Shown here: in pieces, positions 16,724-23,875 of the stretch
How the letters are laid out: each line of letters begins with the position of its first letter
Numbering within the stretch: the first letter of the stretch is position 1
From: a virus
Reading direction: 5' to 3' (one strand)
Length of the DNA stretch: 26,161 nucleotides
Virus record (IMG/VR): IMGVR_UViG_3300017739_000090
Location: 1 to 26,161 of that record
The notes under the pieces: model-generated
Database searches by the model: none
Told to the model about the DNA's origin: nothing
The model's input: the letters and a program-made list of their open reading frames with translations, nothing else
Position numbers and translations under genes: made by a program

Positions 16724-16965
16724 TACACATCTTCGTCAGGATCAAAGTCAGTCGGGTTGAACCCTTCTTCTGCTGGTGCTTCCTCATCTGCGCTGCCTTT
16801 CAACAGAGCTTCTGCGATACTCGCCAGCGCAAATCTTTGAGTGTGCCCTATTTTGATGTAGGTATTCTCTGGTATGACCCCATCCCGAACCCATTTACGG
16901 GTCGTGGATAATGACACACCAAAGTGCTTCGCAACATCTTCTATGGGTACTAACTGCTCCATCAT
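16723..16965 (-). CDS. Small HTH DNA-binding protein (excisionase/MerR-type fold)
   Basis: The 80-residue product contains VPIEDVAKHFGVSLSTTRKW (about residues 6-25), then an RDG turn and a short wing-like segment (IKIGHTQRFALASI). This is the pattern of HTH_17/excisionase-family domains. The tail from about residue 58 is strongly acidic. A good Shine-Dalgarno sequence (AAGGAA) precedes the paired ATGATG start. The gene overlaps its neighbours at both ends (ATGA upstream, TAATG downstream). In phages such proteins act as small transcription regulators or recombination directionality factors. With no integrase visible, a regulator of the replication operon is the more economical inference. Confidence 0.8.
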   Translation of the reverse strand: MMEQLVPIEDVAKHFGVSLSTTRKWVRDGVIPENTYIKIGHTQRFALASIAEALLKGSADEEAPAEEGFNPTDFDPDEDV

Positions 16966-17372
16966 GCTTTCCTTATCGTTAGCGCATACTCAGAATCCAC
17001 GTTCAATCCCTTCGGCAGTAAGTCAGGGTTCTCTTCCAGAAACTGCTTAACTGCTCCTTGGTGCAAACGCTTTTCAAGAAACTCTGGCACCGAATGCTCC
17101 ATGATGAACTGGTGCATCGACTCCCAATCAGAAGTCCAATACCTTTGTTTTACGCTACGGTAAAACGTACCAGCATCAGTTTTAACGCTCTTGATGTCGT
17201 TCTCTTTCAGATACCCGAGCAACGCGCTCTTGATTTTATTTTGCTTACCGACAAGTTTCTCGTCAGCCTCTTTATATTCAGCGGATAGCTCATCCCTTGC
17301 TGCTTTCAGATTCAGGTAAGCCCGAGTCAGTTTCAGCACAGGTATGTCTCCCACGTTCTTCGCATCAGCCAT
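16962..17372 (-). CDS. Conserved phage protein, coiled-coil N-terminus (136 aa)
   Basis: Starts MADAKNVGDIPVLKL. Residues about 15-55 are a charged helix (AARDELSAEYKEADEKLVGK) suited to a coiled coil. Then comes SALLGYLKENDIKSVKTDAG, followed by a compact C-terminal region with YWTSDW, VPEFLEKR and a hydrophobic LPKGLNVDSEYALTIRK ending. The helix followed by a 'NDIKSVKTDAGTFYR' strand recalls Gp157-like phage proteins, but I cannot confirm membership. AAGGA is positioned eight bases before the ATG. The gene is the first after a predicted promoter in the intergenic gap, so it may head its own transcript with the HTH, Cys4, ssDNA-binding and primase genes. Confidence 0.75.
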   Translation of the reverse strand: MADAKNVGDIPVLKLTRAYLNLKAARDELSAEYKEADEKLVGKQNKIKSALLGYLKENDIKSVKTDAGTFYRSVKQRYWTSDWESMHQFIMEHSVPEFLEKRLHQGAVKQFLEENPDLLPKGLNVDSEYALTIRKA

Positions 17373-17401
17373 GTTTTCGTCCTTCCATTGCCGAGAAAGA
17401 C

Positions 17402-17430
17402 AATATAATGGTGAACTATGCGTTATTCAA
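17402..17430 (-). promoter_or_regulatory. Predicted sigma70-type promoter
   Basis: On the - strand TTGAAT (17430-17425) and TATATT (17407-17402) are separated by exactly 17 bases, matching 4/6 and 5/6 of the consensus. It lies in the only sizeable gap (50 bases) of this part of the operon, overlapping the 3' end of the helicase gene, with about 30 bases to the next ATG. The prediction is by eye only. Confidence 0.45.
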
Positions 17431-18958
17431 GTATTTCCTTGTAAAGATCAATAATTTTTGTATGTGTGTCTATTTTGTTATCTAGAAGTGCGTATACGCG
17501 CTTTTCTATGTGCGATCCTCGTAACTGTACAATCGTACATTTGTGATCCTGTCCTGCTCTGTGAATACGAGCGTTCGCTTGTGCGTAAGTCTCCACCGAA
17601 CTGGTTGGCCCCCACCACACAATTGTGTTCGCAGCGGTTAACGTAACGCCGTGCGCTGCCGCTTGCGGTTGAATGACCAGCACTCGTGGGGTATCTGTTT
17701 CTTGGAACTCTTTGAAGATGCGGGTGCGGTCACCAGCCTTGACTGCCCCGCTAATAATCTCAGTAGGTATCTTGTCTTTACGTAGCTTCTCAGCAAGCAG
17801 TGTGATCGTGTGTTTGAACGGTACAAATATCAAAACTTTCTTACTGGATTCGTCAATCACCTCGCGCAGAACCTTGTATCTGTGCTTGATGTCAAACTCC
17901 ACCACCTCGTTATCGTCGGTATACACCGCACCAGAACTTATTTGTAACAGCTTATTCATGTTTACCGCCGCCGTAGCTGCTGTGACTGTTTCCTCCGCAG
18001 CTTCCATGACCATTCGATTTTTTAGTTCTTTGTAGTATTTATCCTGCTGACGAGTGAGCGGTACGTCACGAGTTGTGTATATGATGTCAGGTAGATCAAG
18101 ACACTCTTCCTTGGTGAACCGTATCGCTGGTTGCAGTGCGTTGAAGACTGTCTCTGTAGCGTTGGGCTTAGGCACCCACTTGAAGTTTGTGACCTTTATC
18201 ATGGTCTGGTCACGGAAAGAACCAAAGAAGCGTGGCACCGCTTTCGGGTTAACAAGTTTAGCCAGACCGTATGCGTCCAGTGGACTCTGTGCAGCGGGAG
18301 TGCCAGTCATCATCCACAGCCATTTGTCAGGGCCAAGCAGACTGTTAAGTGTTTTCCAGCGGTCAGTCTGTGCGTTTTTGTAGTGAGTTGCTTCGTCCAC
18401 GATGACCAGATCAAACCCACCGTTGGCGATAGCTTCGGATGCGATTGCCACACCGTCATAATTTATTATAACAAACTCTGCATCGCTCTCTATTATCTGC
18501 GCTCTCTTCTTAGCCGTACCGTAAGCCACGTCCACTTTGCGGTGCATGGCAAAAGTAAACAGATCTTCTCGCCATGCAGAATCCATAATCGACAGAGGAC
18601 AGACCACAAGAACACGGTTGATGCGTCCTTGGTTCATCAGAAAGTCTGCTGCCCAAATAGCACTGGCGGTTTTGCCTGTACCCTGTTCATTGAAGCAGAA
18701 CGCACGTTTGTTAAGTGTCAGAAACCCTGCTGTGGTTTTTTGGTGCTTGAACGGCTGGTGCTTGCCCGTCCACTTATACTTGCCTTCGATGGGCGACGGT
18801 GCGTGAATGTCGAGATTCTTGAGTACGTGGGCCTCGTCTACACCCCAGTTAACCACCACACGGTTACCTGATAACTCCTTACTCTTTGGTATGACATCGG
18901 TGACTTTTGCTGGATCACGTAGCCGCAGTAGGAGCGCCTTGTTGTCTATGACTTTCAT
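17423..18958 (-). CDS. SNF2-type superfamily 2 DNA helicase/translocase
   Basis: A complete 511-residue SF2 ATPase. Motifs in order: Q-like region HQPFKHQK (about 67-74), Walker A EQGTGKTAS (Gly93-Thr97), Walker B/DEAH-type VDEATH (188-191), motif III MTGTP (218-221), and in the second RecA-like domain IQPQAAAHGVTLTAANTIVW and motif VI ARIHRAGQ (463-470). The RIHRAGQ form and HGVTLTAA sequence are typical of SNF2-family translocases. Short phage members lack the chromatin-remodelling accessory domains and are usually found in replication modules. It probably translocates on double-stranded DNA to remodel forks or strip proteins. The start overlaps the upstream gene by ATGA. Confidence 0.92.
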   Translation of the reverse strand: MKVIDNKALLLRLRDPAKVTDVIPKSKELSGNRVVVNWGVDEAHVLKNLDIHAPSPIEGKYKWTGKHQPFKHQKTTAGFLTLNKRAFCFNEQGTGKTASAIWAADFLMNQGRINRVLVVCPLSIMDSAWREDLFTFAMHRKVDVAYGTAKKRAQIIESDAEFVIINYDGVAIASEAIANGGFDLVIVDEATHYKNAQTDRWKTLNSLLGPDKWLWMMTGTPAAQSPLDAYGLAKLVNPKAVPRFFGSFRDQTMIKVTNFKWVPKPNATETVFNALQPAIRFTKEECLDLPDIIYTTRDVPLTRQQDKYYKELKNRMVMEAAEETVTAATAAVNMNKLLQISSGAVYTDDNEVVEFDIKHRYKVLREVIDESSKKVLIFVPFKHTITLLAEKLRKDKIPTEIISGAVKAGDRTRIFKEFQETDTPRVLVIQPQAAAHGVTLTAANTIVWWGPTSSVETYAQANARIHRAGQDHKCTIVQLRGSHIEKRVYALLDNKIDTHTKIIDLYKEILE

Positions 18959-20151
18959 TTATCACCCTTCTTGTCTTTCGTTAACACGTAGTCTTTAGTG
19001 ACGATGCCGTACTTCGCATCGCCGCGTCGGTGCGCGTCAATCCATATCACTCGCCCATTTTTGTACTCTCTCTTATGACCTTTCACCTCATGCAGTGCGT
19101 TACCAAACTCACGGGTGCGTTGAGTTTGCTTGCCCTCTATAACTTGTTTTTCTTTGGGTAGCTTGATCTCAAGTTTGTAGTGGCGGTTGCGAGGTTGCAT
19201 CCGACTACTAATGTTCTTCGTGTGTTTGCCGCGAGATACAGGTTCTGTGAACACCCAGTTAAAGTTTTGTGCGGCTATAAACCCCAAGAGTTTTGAGAAA
19301 GACTTAATCATCAGTATTACATAGACGTTTTCTTCTTCAATAGCACTTTGCATGAACCTCGCAGCGCCAAGATGAGGGTCGAAGTCACCCTCTGGAAAAC
19401 TGGTTGGCATAGCAGAGATTTGATTAAGCATACGCTTTTCATCAGAACTTAAATCGTGCGCCCACTCGTCATAATTTACGTGGGCCTCACCCGTTACAGG
19501 ATCAATAGAACCGAACTTAGGTATAGCAACAATGCGTTTGAATACCTCGAAGAGTGTTAGCCCCGCCGCATCTTTGGAACCGTTATCATATTCAGCTTCG
19601 TAACCCGCCCACGGCGCGTCTTGTGCGGCATCGAAGTAACCTGTATTAACAATGGATGTGGGAAGGTGGGTGATGTGTAACCTCTTATCACCTGCACCTG
19701 CTTCACCGACGTAGTATTGATAACGATAAAACGTGTCTGGTGTTGCCACTGGTTTATCGACACGTATAGCGAGAGCCTGCTCTCCATGTACTTTAGTTAT
19801 CAGCCATCCCTCGAATACTTGCTCACCTTTATCCTCCATATCGACAGGTTTAGGCAATTCCCATGCTATAAACATATCTTCGTGTGGAATCCTTGCTTCC
19901 CAAAAATTAGTAACCATTTGCCTGCGAGTGCTTTTTTCGATTTTGGCTGTCGTATCTAGAACCACGTCTTCCGATACTTCATAGACGACACTGTTCAACA
20001 ACTGACTAGCCGCAGCGGGCGCTACATCGTTTATCATCTTTTTTAAGAGCGGCTTGGTAGGAAGCGTCACACCTCTCACTCGCAGATACGGCTTCTGCAT
20101 CGTGTGCGCTATCTCGGCTTGAAAATCTGCTACTGTAAATCTGTTACCCAT
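18955..20151 (-). CDS. Conserved phage protein of unknown function with His-rich C-terminal motif
   Basis: Start chosen at ATG 20151 (398 aa, MGNRFTVADF) because AAGGGG lies six bases upstream. An earlier ATG (20193) would overlap the terminator hairpin. The product is mixed alpha/beta without transmembrane segments. Its most distinctive part is the C-terminal HEVKGHKREYKNGRVIW, then DAHRRGD (His354, His359, His374). I recall an H-E-V-(R/K)-G-H...YK-x-G-x-x-V-W...H-x-RGD signature at the end of many phage hypothetical proteins, which suggests a conserved but uncharacterised metal- or nucleic-acid-binding end. It is the first gene after a strong terminator and is translationally coupled to the SNF2 helicase, so a functional link with that enzyme is plausible. 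Confidence 0.8.
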   Translation of the reverse strand: MGNRFTVADFQAEIAHTMQKPYLRVRGVTLPTKPLLKKMINDVAPAAASQLLNSVVYEVSEDVVLDTTAKIEKSTRRQMVTNFWEARIPHEDMFIAWELPKPVDMEDKGEQVFEGWLITKVHGEQALAIRVDKPVATPDTFYRYQYYVGEAGAGDKRLHITHLPTSIVNTGYFDAAQDAPWAGYEAEYDNGSKDAAGLTLFEVFKRIVAIPKFGSIDPVTGEAHVNYDEWAHDLSSDEKRMLNQISAMPTSFPEGDFDPHLGAARFMQSAIEEENVYVILMIKSFSKLLGFIAAQNFNWVFTEPVSRGKHTKNISSRMQPRNRHYKLEIKLPKEKQVIEGKQTQRTREFGNALHEVKGHKREYKNGRVIWIDAHRRGDAKYGIVTKDYVLTKDKKGDK

Positions 20152-20168
20152 GTTTTGCCCCTTCATGC

Positions 20169-20201
20169 AAAAAAGCGCGAAGTGGTTGTCCACTACACGC
20201 G
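20169..20201 (-). terminator. Rho-independent terminator
   Basis: On the - strand CGCG-TGT-AGTGG pairs with CCACT-T-CGCG around an ACAA tetraloop, followed by C and six T (20174-20169). It separates the polymerase/nuclease transcript from the downstream helicase block. The downstream gene's Shine-Dalgarno sequence starts only a few bases after the T-run, so some readthrough or an unseen promoter must express the downstream genes. Confidence 0.8.
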
Positions 20202-20204
20202 GTT

Positions 20205-20441
20205 AAAAAATGGGGCAGGGCAACAGGGTTAGCCTGTTCCGAGCATCCGGTTGAGACCCCCTATTACTAAAGGGTCATACCCCGAAACTGATTGTGGTGG
20301 TCGGCGAGATTGGCGCTTCATTCCCATCGCTCTATCAGACGATGTGTGAGGGAACGCACTTCATCTCACCCTTTCTTTAGCAAGGCTTATCCATGCCTCG
20401 GGAGAAGTCGGATGCCACCACTCACCCGACTACTATGCCCC
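20205..20441 (-). other. Structured interval, candidate non-coding RNA
   Basis: About 237 nt between a tiny membrane gene and the terminator, with no convincing gene. Read on the - strand, its first six bases (GGGGCA, 20441-20436) are complementary to TGCCCC near the far end (20217-20212), which is followed by A and six T. Inside are several short hairpins: AGTCGG/CCGACT (20431-20406), AGGC/GCCT (20398-20383), GACCC/GGGTC in the middle, and AACAGG/CCTGTT close to the end. The pattern suits a structured RNA with its own terminator. The stems are short and may be chance. No tRNA, tmRNA or RNase P signature was recognised. Confidence 0.35.
20229..20327 (-). CDS. Possible 32-residue basic peptide
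   Basis: An ATG at 20327 opens a 32-codon frame (MGMKRQSRRPPQSVSGYDPL...) ending before the last small hairpin. The first half is basic and the second half has a plausible hydrophobic turn. No clear Shine-Dalgarno sequence precedes it. The frame competes with the RNA-structure reading of the same bases. It is listed because the operon is otherwise gapless, but the support is weak. Confidence 0.25.
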   Translation of the reverse strand: MGMKRQSRRPPQSVSGYDPLVIGGLNRMLGTG

Positions 20442-20534
20442 TCACTTAGAAACTAAATATAAAATGTACGCTGTAAGGTATATGCCAGCAGCAATACCAA
20501 CTCCAGCCAAAACACCTTTAATCTCTTCGCTCAC
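20442..20534 (-). CDS. Tiny single-pass membrane peptide (30 aa), GTG start
   Basis: The GTG at 20534 overlaps the stop of the upstream gene as GTGA, the same coupling used at 21857/21854. The product has a charged start (SEEIK), then one hydrophobic segment of about 22 residues (GVLAGVGIAAGIYLTAYILY and the following LV), and ends in SK. Composition and length fit a single transmembrane helix. It could be a holin-like, superinfection-exclusion or membrane-anchor peptide. Nothing in the sequence decides between these. No strong Shine-Dalgarno sequence is seen, consistent with coupled translation. Confidence 0.55.
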   Translation of the reverse strand: MSEEIKGVLAGVGIAAGIYLTAYILYLVSK

Positions 20535-20833
20535 TGCCTGCGTCGAGGTCTAGCGGTAGCTTTTCTCAAAGGCTTTTCTCCATTCCGACTACGGTTGGCG
20601 CTCTTGCTCTCCACACGAACACCATCCTTGTTGCTGCCTCCACGACTTAACATCTTATTGTGGCTGACATCTTTGCCTTCACGTTTGTCTGCTTTGCCAT
20701 TTTTGTTGGCATCGCGTCCGGCTTTATCCATAGCACGCCGCGCACGCTGTCTCTCCATCCGTGCTTCGTGCGCCTTGCTGCCGACAGGCGGGTTCTTTTG
20801 TTTCTTACGATCTTTTGGATTTTTATACGGCAT
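20531..20833 (-). CDS. Small very basic protein, degenerate HNH-like
   Basis: Start chosen at ATG 20833, which overlaps the upstream stop as TGATG. The ORF can be extended by 14 residues into that gene, which is less likely. The 100-residue product is dominated by Lys and Arg. Residues 55-82 (DVSHNKMLSRGGSN, then a VRVESKSANRS segment) resemble the DH-x-x-P-L-S-x-G-G-x-N...N-R-S core of small phage HNH-type proteins, although the usual Asp-His pair is replaced by Ser-His. It may be a weak or inactive nuclease, or a nucleic-acid-binding protein. It follows the Cas4-like nuclease gene. Domain membership is tentative. Confidence 0.65.
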   Translation of the reverse strand: MPYKNPKDRKKQKNPPVGSKAHEARMERQRARRAMDKAGRDANKNGKADKREGKDVSHNKMLSRGGSNKDGVRVESKSANRSRNGEKPLRKATARPRRRQ

Positions 20834-21504
20834 CAGTTTTTTCCGTTGTGTGGGCATTCCAACACTGGGCACCATGCTTTACACAGTCCACTGGGGTTGG
20901 GATTCCACGTATCGTTCTCAAAAGCTGTTTCCATATGGTTGTACTCACCGAACCATTTAGTCCACAACTTCTCCTCTTCTTCTGTGGTGTAACGATCTCT
21001 TATCAGATCATTGCTCACCACAAATAGCAGCCCAGCCCGAATGGTCTCCACTTCGGGATAGTGCTTAAAAGTAGCCAAAGCCATAAGCTCTAACTGCCCT
21101 TTGTCTGCGTATTTTGCATTCCTACCAGTCTTATAGTCAACAACCCATGCTAACTTTTTATCACGATTTAATATCAATAAGTCTGCGATACCACGAAACC
21201 ACACGTCATTCGCACCGAACCTACAGGGTTCTAAATCTTTTGTTAGCCCCATACGGATCTCACATAACTTCTCACCCTCTTTAGCGTTTAACGCATCAAG
21301 GGCACCTCGTGCATATTCAAAGCGGGGGTCTAACTCTTCACCGTCACGTATGTATTTTTCAGCAGCTCTGTGAAACTGGTTGCCGTAGATCGTCGCCGTG
21401 GTTTGTTTGAACGGATATTGCTTGATTACTTTCTCGTGATAGAACTGCTTAGGGCATTGCTGAAATGCCTTTATCCTACTGAATGACCACGGCGCTGCGT
21501 TCAT
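20833..21504 (-). CDS. PD-(D/E)XK nuclease, Cas4/RecB-like with four candidate Fe-S cysteines
   Basis: A 223-residue protein with RecB-family nuclease motifs: FSRIKAFQQCPKQFY at the N-terminus, GNQFH (His45), GIAD (Asp108), VVDYKTGR (Asp123, Lys125) and a downstream Gln137 in GQLELMAL. Cys17 and the C-terminal cysteines Cys208, Cys212 and Cys217 are arranged as in Cas4 and AddB nucleases, where one N-terminal and three C-terminal cysteines hold a [4Fe-4S] cluster. It would act as a DNA exonuclease, probably in replication-linked recombination or host DNA breakdown. No CRISPR array or cas1/cas2 is nearby, so an adaptation role is not suggested. The start overlaps the upstream gene by ATGA. Confidence 0.9.
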   Translation of the reverse strand: MNAAPWSFSRIKAFQQCPKQFYHEKVIKQYPFKQTTATIYGNQFHRAAEKYIRDGEELDPRFEYARGALDALNAKEGEKLCEIRMGLTKDLEPCRFGANDVWFRGIADLLILNRDKKLAWVVDYKTGRNAKYADKGQLELMALATFKHYPEVETIRAGLLFVVSNDLIRDRYTTEEEEKLWTKWFGEYNHMETAFENDTWNPNPSGLCKAWCPVLECPHNGKN

Positions 21505-21857
21505 GTTTCATTAGGCCAAAGTCGGCTACCTAATGATTCATTTTCCCACCCCATATAGGTAGTCCCTTTGTGTTGAAGTATTAACAAATCAGGTGTCTTA
21601 CAAGAATGCTCGCACCAAAAACTAATTCGTATACCCTCCCTTGCTCCAGAGGGATTCAATATGTCTGCGTGCAATCTGGTGTGCACCGTGCACTCTCCGT
21701 CTGGGGCAATTAAGACCCCTTGATTATCATTATGAGTATGGCGATAAACCCCCACGGCTCGCTGATGCAGATTATCCCCATTGCAGATAGGGCATATTAA
21801 ACGGTGGTTAAAATGATCTGACGTTAGTGCCACGTCTTCTTCGTAATAACTCGTCAC
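21501..21857 (-). CDS. Zinc-ribbon-like phage protein
   Basis: A 118-residue product with a GTG start (21857) that overlaps the polymerase stop as GTGA. Two cysteine pairs, Cys22/Cys25 (CPICNGD) and Cys82/Cys86 (WCEHSC), flank a central beta-rich region, giving a zinc-ribbon pattern. His85 and His31 are nearby alternatives as ligands. The stretch LLILQHKGTTYMGW follows the second pair and recurs, to my recollection, in hypothetical phage proteins. Function is unknown. The tight coupling between polymerase and nuclease suggests a nucleic-acid-associated accessory. Confidence 0.75.
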   Translation of the reverse strand: MTSYYEEDVALTSDHFNHRLICPICNGDNLHQRAVGVYRHTHNDNQGVLIAPDGECTVHTRLHADILNPSGAREGIRISFWCEHSCKTPDLLILQHKGTTYMGWENESLGSRLWPNET

Positions 21858-23683
21858 TCACAATCCCCGTATGCGTATGCCATACCGCTCTCACATTCTA
21901 GCGGCAGTCCTTTGGCCCATGACGGTACGTACCTCATGCACCGTTCAACATACTGTTGTGCCTCTTCCGCTTCAGGTTCAGGCACACATGCGATAACTGA
22001 GTCGTGGACTGTCAGCACTGCTCTATATCTCTTGTTTATCAACAGCATCTGATCGCTTATCACACAACGTGCTAGGGCTTGGCAAACATTCTCTATGACT
22101 TTCCCACCGTAGATTCGCTTCCGACCTTTGCGTACTTTGTACGTGTACTCAGTCCCCTCTGCGTTCTGTTCCCCTACAAGATCCTCATAACGCATTAGGA
22201 GCTTAGACGGTAGACGGATGGCTCCCCGGTTTCCTATGACTTCTATCACACCTTTCCTGCCAAACTGGTAGGAGTCACCCTGTGCCATGCGAACGACCAT
22301 GTTCTGAGCTTCCCGCCACACATGACCAATCCTCCAATTTGTTTGGCGATATATGTTAATGATGCGTCTTGCTTCATCCAAATCTATTTCAGTTCCAAAC
22401 GATTTCAACTGTGCCTGAAATTTGGTTGCGCCCATGCCATACCCAGCACCGAGGATCGTAGTCTTACCAACGAACCGCTGATCTTTTGTCACTTGATCTT
22501 CGGGTATCTCATAAATGCGCGAGGCCATTTTGACGTACACGTCTTCTTTCTTGCGGAACGCATCAGTCAAATCATTCTGCCCTGCAAACCATGCCAGTAT
22601 CCGCGCTTCGATCTGCGACGAGTCGCAGTCTATGAGGATATATCCTTCAGGCGCGATGATGCTTCTCTTTAACATCTTACCGTTTGGCCCACGGCTCGGT
22701 AGGTTCTGTAGATTGATCTTATCGGAACCACCCCAGCGACCTGTATGTGCAGCGTAGTACCGCACAGGAACCGGCAGAGTCCCGCGACTAGATATGTCAA
22801 TGAACCGCTGCGTGCGAGTTTCTTCTAACGTGCTTTTGTTGCCCAACCTAGCAGCAGCCAGTGTCTGTACGTCTGCGTCCCAATGTTCTATAAGGCTCTT
22901 GAATCCTTCATCGGTTTTAGCGAATGCGTAGGTTTCTTTGCCTGTGGCTGCACTTATTTTAGTGGGAGGTGTTACACCCTTCGAGCGTAACAAATCTGCG
23001 AACTTGTTGTTGCTCATCAAGTCTTCTTTCTCTACCCCTGCATCACATAACAGCTTATGCTTACGTTCTTTGATCTGATCGAGATGCTCTTCCAGTAAAT
23101 TCAAATCTAGTTCTAACAGGGGATGTATGAACATACGCAGTGTGCAGTCGATAACCCGCAACTCTTTCTTTGGAAACCCCTCCCACATAAAGTTGCTGAA
23201 CAGCCTATAGGTCAACTCTACGTCGTTGATGCAGTAGTCGCCGTAACGATCTAACTCATCTTCAGTAAACTCTTCTCGACGTTTACCTAACCCGTTCAGT
23301 ATTTCGGTGCCTTTAACGCCCACGTTGTATCTCTCTGCAAGTGCTTTGAGACTTCCACTAACCTCCACCCCATGTAGAGCACGGGCAATACACAAAGTAT
23401 CAAGCCAAACGCGAGGACGAATATCAAAGAGCCAAGATAATATAGCGCCATCGAACATAGTGTTATGGGCGAGTACCATACTGTTGGCCCAGTCAAATTC
23501 GTGAAGATACTCTTTAAGTTCTTCATGCGTCCCAGACGCCCACTCTGTAGCACCATTGTTTACTTTCACTCCCACACCCACGACCTCAAAGCGAGGATCG
23601 CGGATGTATTCTTCTGTGGTTAATTTAGACAGTGAGAAGTCCTTATCGTAGTACGTCTCGAAGTCTAGGGTTATTAGCTGCAC
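21854..23683 (-). CDS. Family A DNA polymerase with 3'-5' exonuclease domain (Leu762 type)
   Basis: A GTG start (23683) overlaps the upstream stop as TAGTG. The 609-residue protein has exonuclease motifs LDFET (Asp7, Glu9), HNTMFD (Asp78) and YCINDVELTY (Asp154). Polymerase motif A is DSSQIEAR (Asp354). Motif B is RFVGKTTILGAGYG (Arg403, Lys407, Tyr415). Motif C is TVHDS (His560, Asp561). All catalytic positions are present, so both proofreading and synthesis are expected. Leu411 occupies the position of E. coli Phe762 / T7 Tyr526, a variant reported from virioplankton. The N-terminal 5'-3' nuclease domain of bacterial Pol I is absent, as usual for phages. There is no DnaJ-like insertion. Confidence 0.96.
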   Translation of the reverse strand: MQLITLDFETYYDKDFSLSKLTTEEYIRDPRFEVVGVGVKVNNGATEWASGTHEELKEYLHEFDWANSMVLAHNTMFDGAILSWLFDIRPRVWLDTLCIARALHGVEVSGSLKALAERYNVGVKGTEILNGLGKRREEFTEDELDRYGDYCINDVELTYRLFSNFMWEGFPKKELRVIDCTLRMFIHPLLELDLNLLEEHLDQIKERKHKLLCDAGVEKEDLMSNNKFADLLRSKGVTPPTKISAATGKETYAFAKTDEGFKSLIEHWDADVQTLAAARLGNKSTLEETRTQRFIDISSRGTLPVPVRYYAAHTGRWGGSDKINLQNLPSRGPNGKMLKRSIIAPEGYILIDCDSSQIEARILAWFAGQNDLTDAFRKKEDVYVKMASRIYEIPEDQVTKDQRFVGKTTILGAGYGMGATKFQAQLKSFGTEIDLDEARRIINIYRQTNWRIGHVWREAQNMVVRMAQGDSYQFGRKGVIEVIGNRGAIRLPSKLLMRYEDLVGEQNAEGTEYTYKVRKGRKRIYGGKVIENVCQALARCVISDQMLLINKRYRAVLTVHDSVIACVPEPEAEEAQQYVERCMRYVPSWAKGLPLECESGMAYAYGDCE

Positions 23684-23874
23684 TACACCCGCTCCCTTTC
23701 AGATATAGCTGTAACAACTAACCCTGTGGTGATGGGCATACGAACAGTCGTACCGCAATCATCTATGGCTTGGTATCGCGCTACTTCTTCGTTCTTTGCT
23801 TCCACCACCACTTGCCTTGAAATGGTTTCCTCAATGGTCACATAGAACACTTTAAGATCTGCACCCTCATCCAT
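23683..23874 (-). CDS. Small hypothetical protein (63 aa)
   Basis: Start chosen at ATG 23874, one base after the stop of the upstream gene. The ORF can extend a further 39 residues back into that gene, in a frame that looks non-coding. The product (MDEGADLKVFYVTIEE...) has alternating hydrophobic residues, then a helix-like VEAKNEEVARYQAIDD and a final beta pair. A compact alpha/beta fold is likely; no family recognised. It ends on the GTG start of the polymerase, so it is translationally coupled to it. Confidence 0.7.
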   Translation of the reverse strand: MDEGADLKVFYVTIEETISRQVVVEAKNEEVARYQAIDDCGTTVRMPITTGLVVTAISERERV

Positions 23875-23875
23875 A

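Noticed and set aside
18131-18871. 246-codon + strand ORF
   Set aside because: Lies opposite the SNF2 helicase, whose motifs are complete; the product is Cys/His-rich without a fold signature, as expected for a shadow frame.
20152-20193. Upstream ATG (20193) for the conserved unknown protein
   Set aside because: It would place the start inside the terminator hairpin, while ATG 20151 has a well-spaced AAGGGG.
20205-20441. tRNA, tmRNA or RNase P RNA
   Set aside because: No T-arm consensus, anticodon arm or CCA end, and no recognisable conserved core; only generic short stems.
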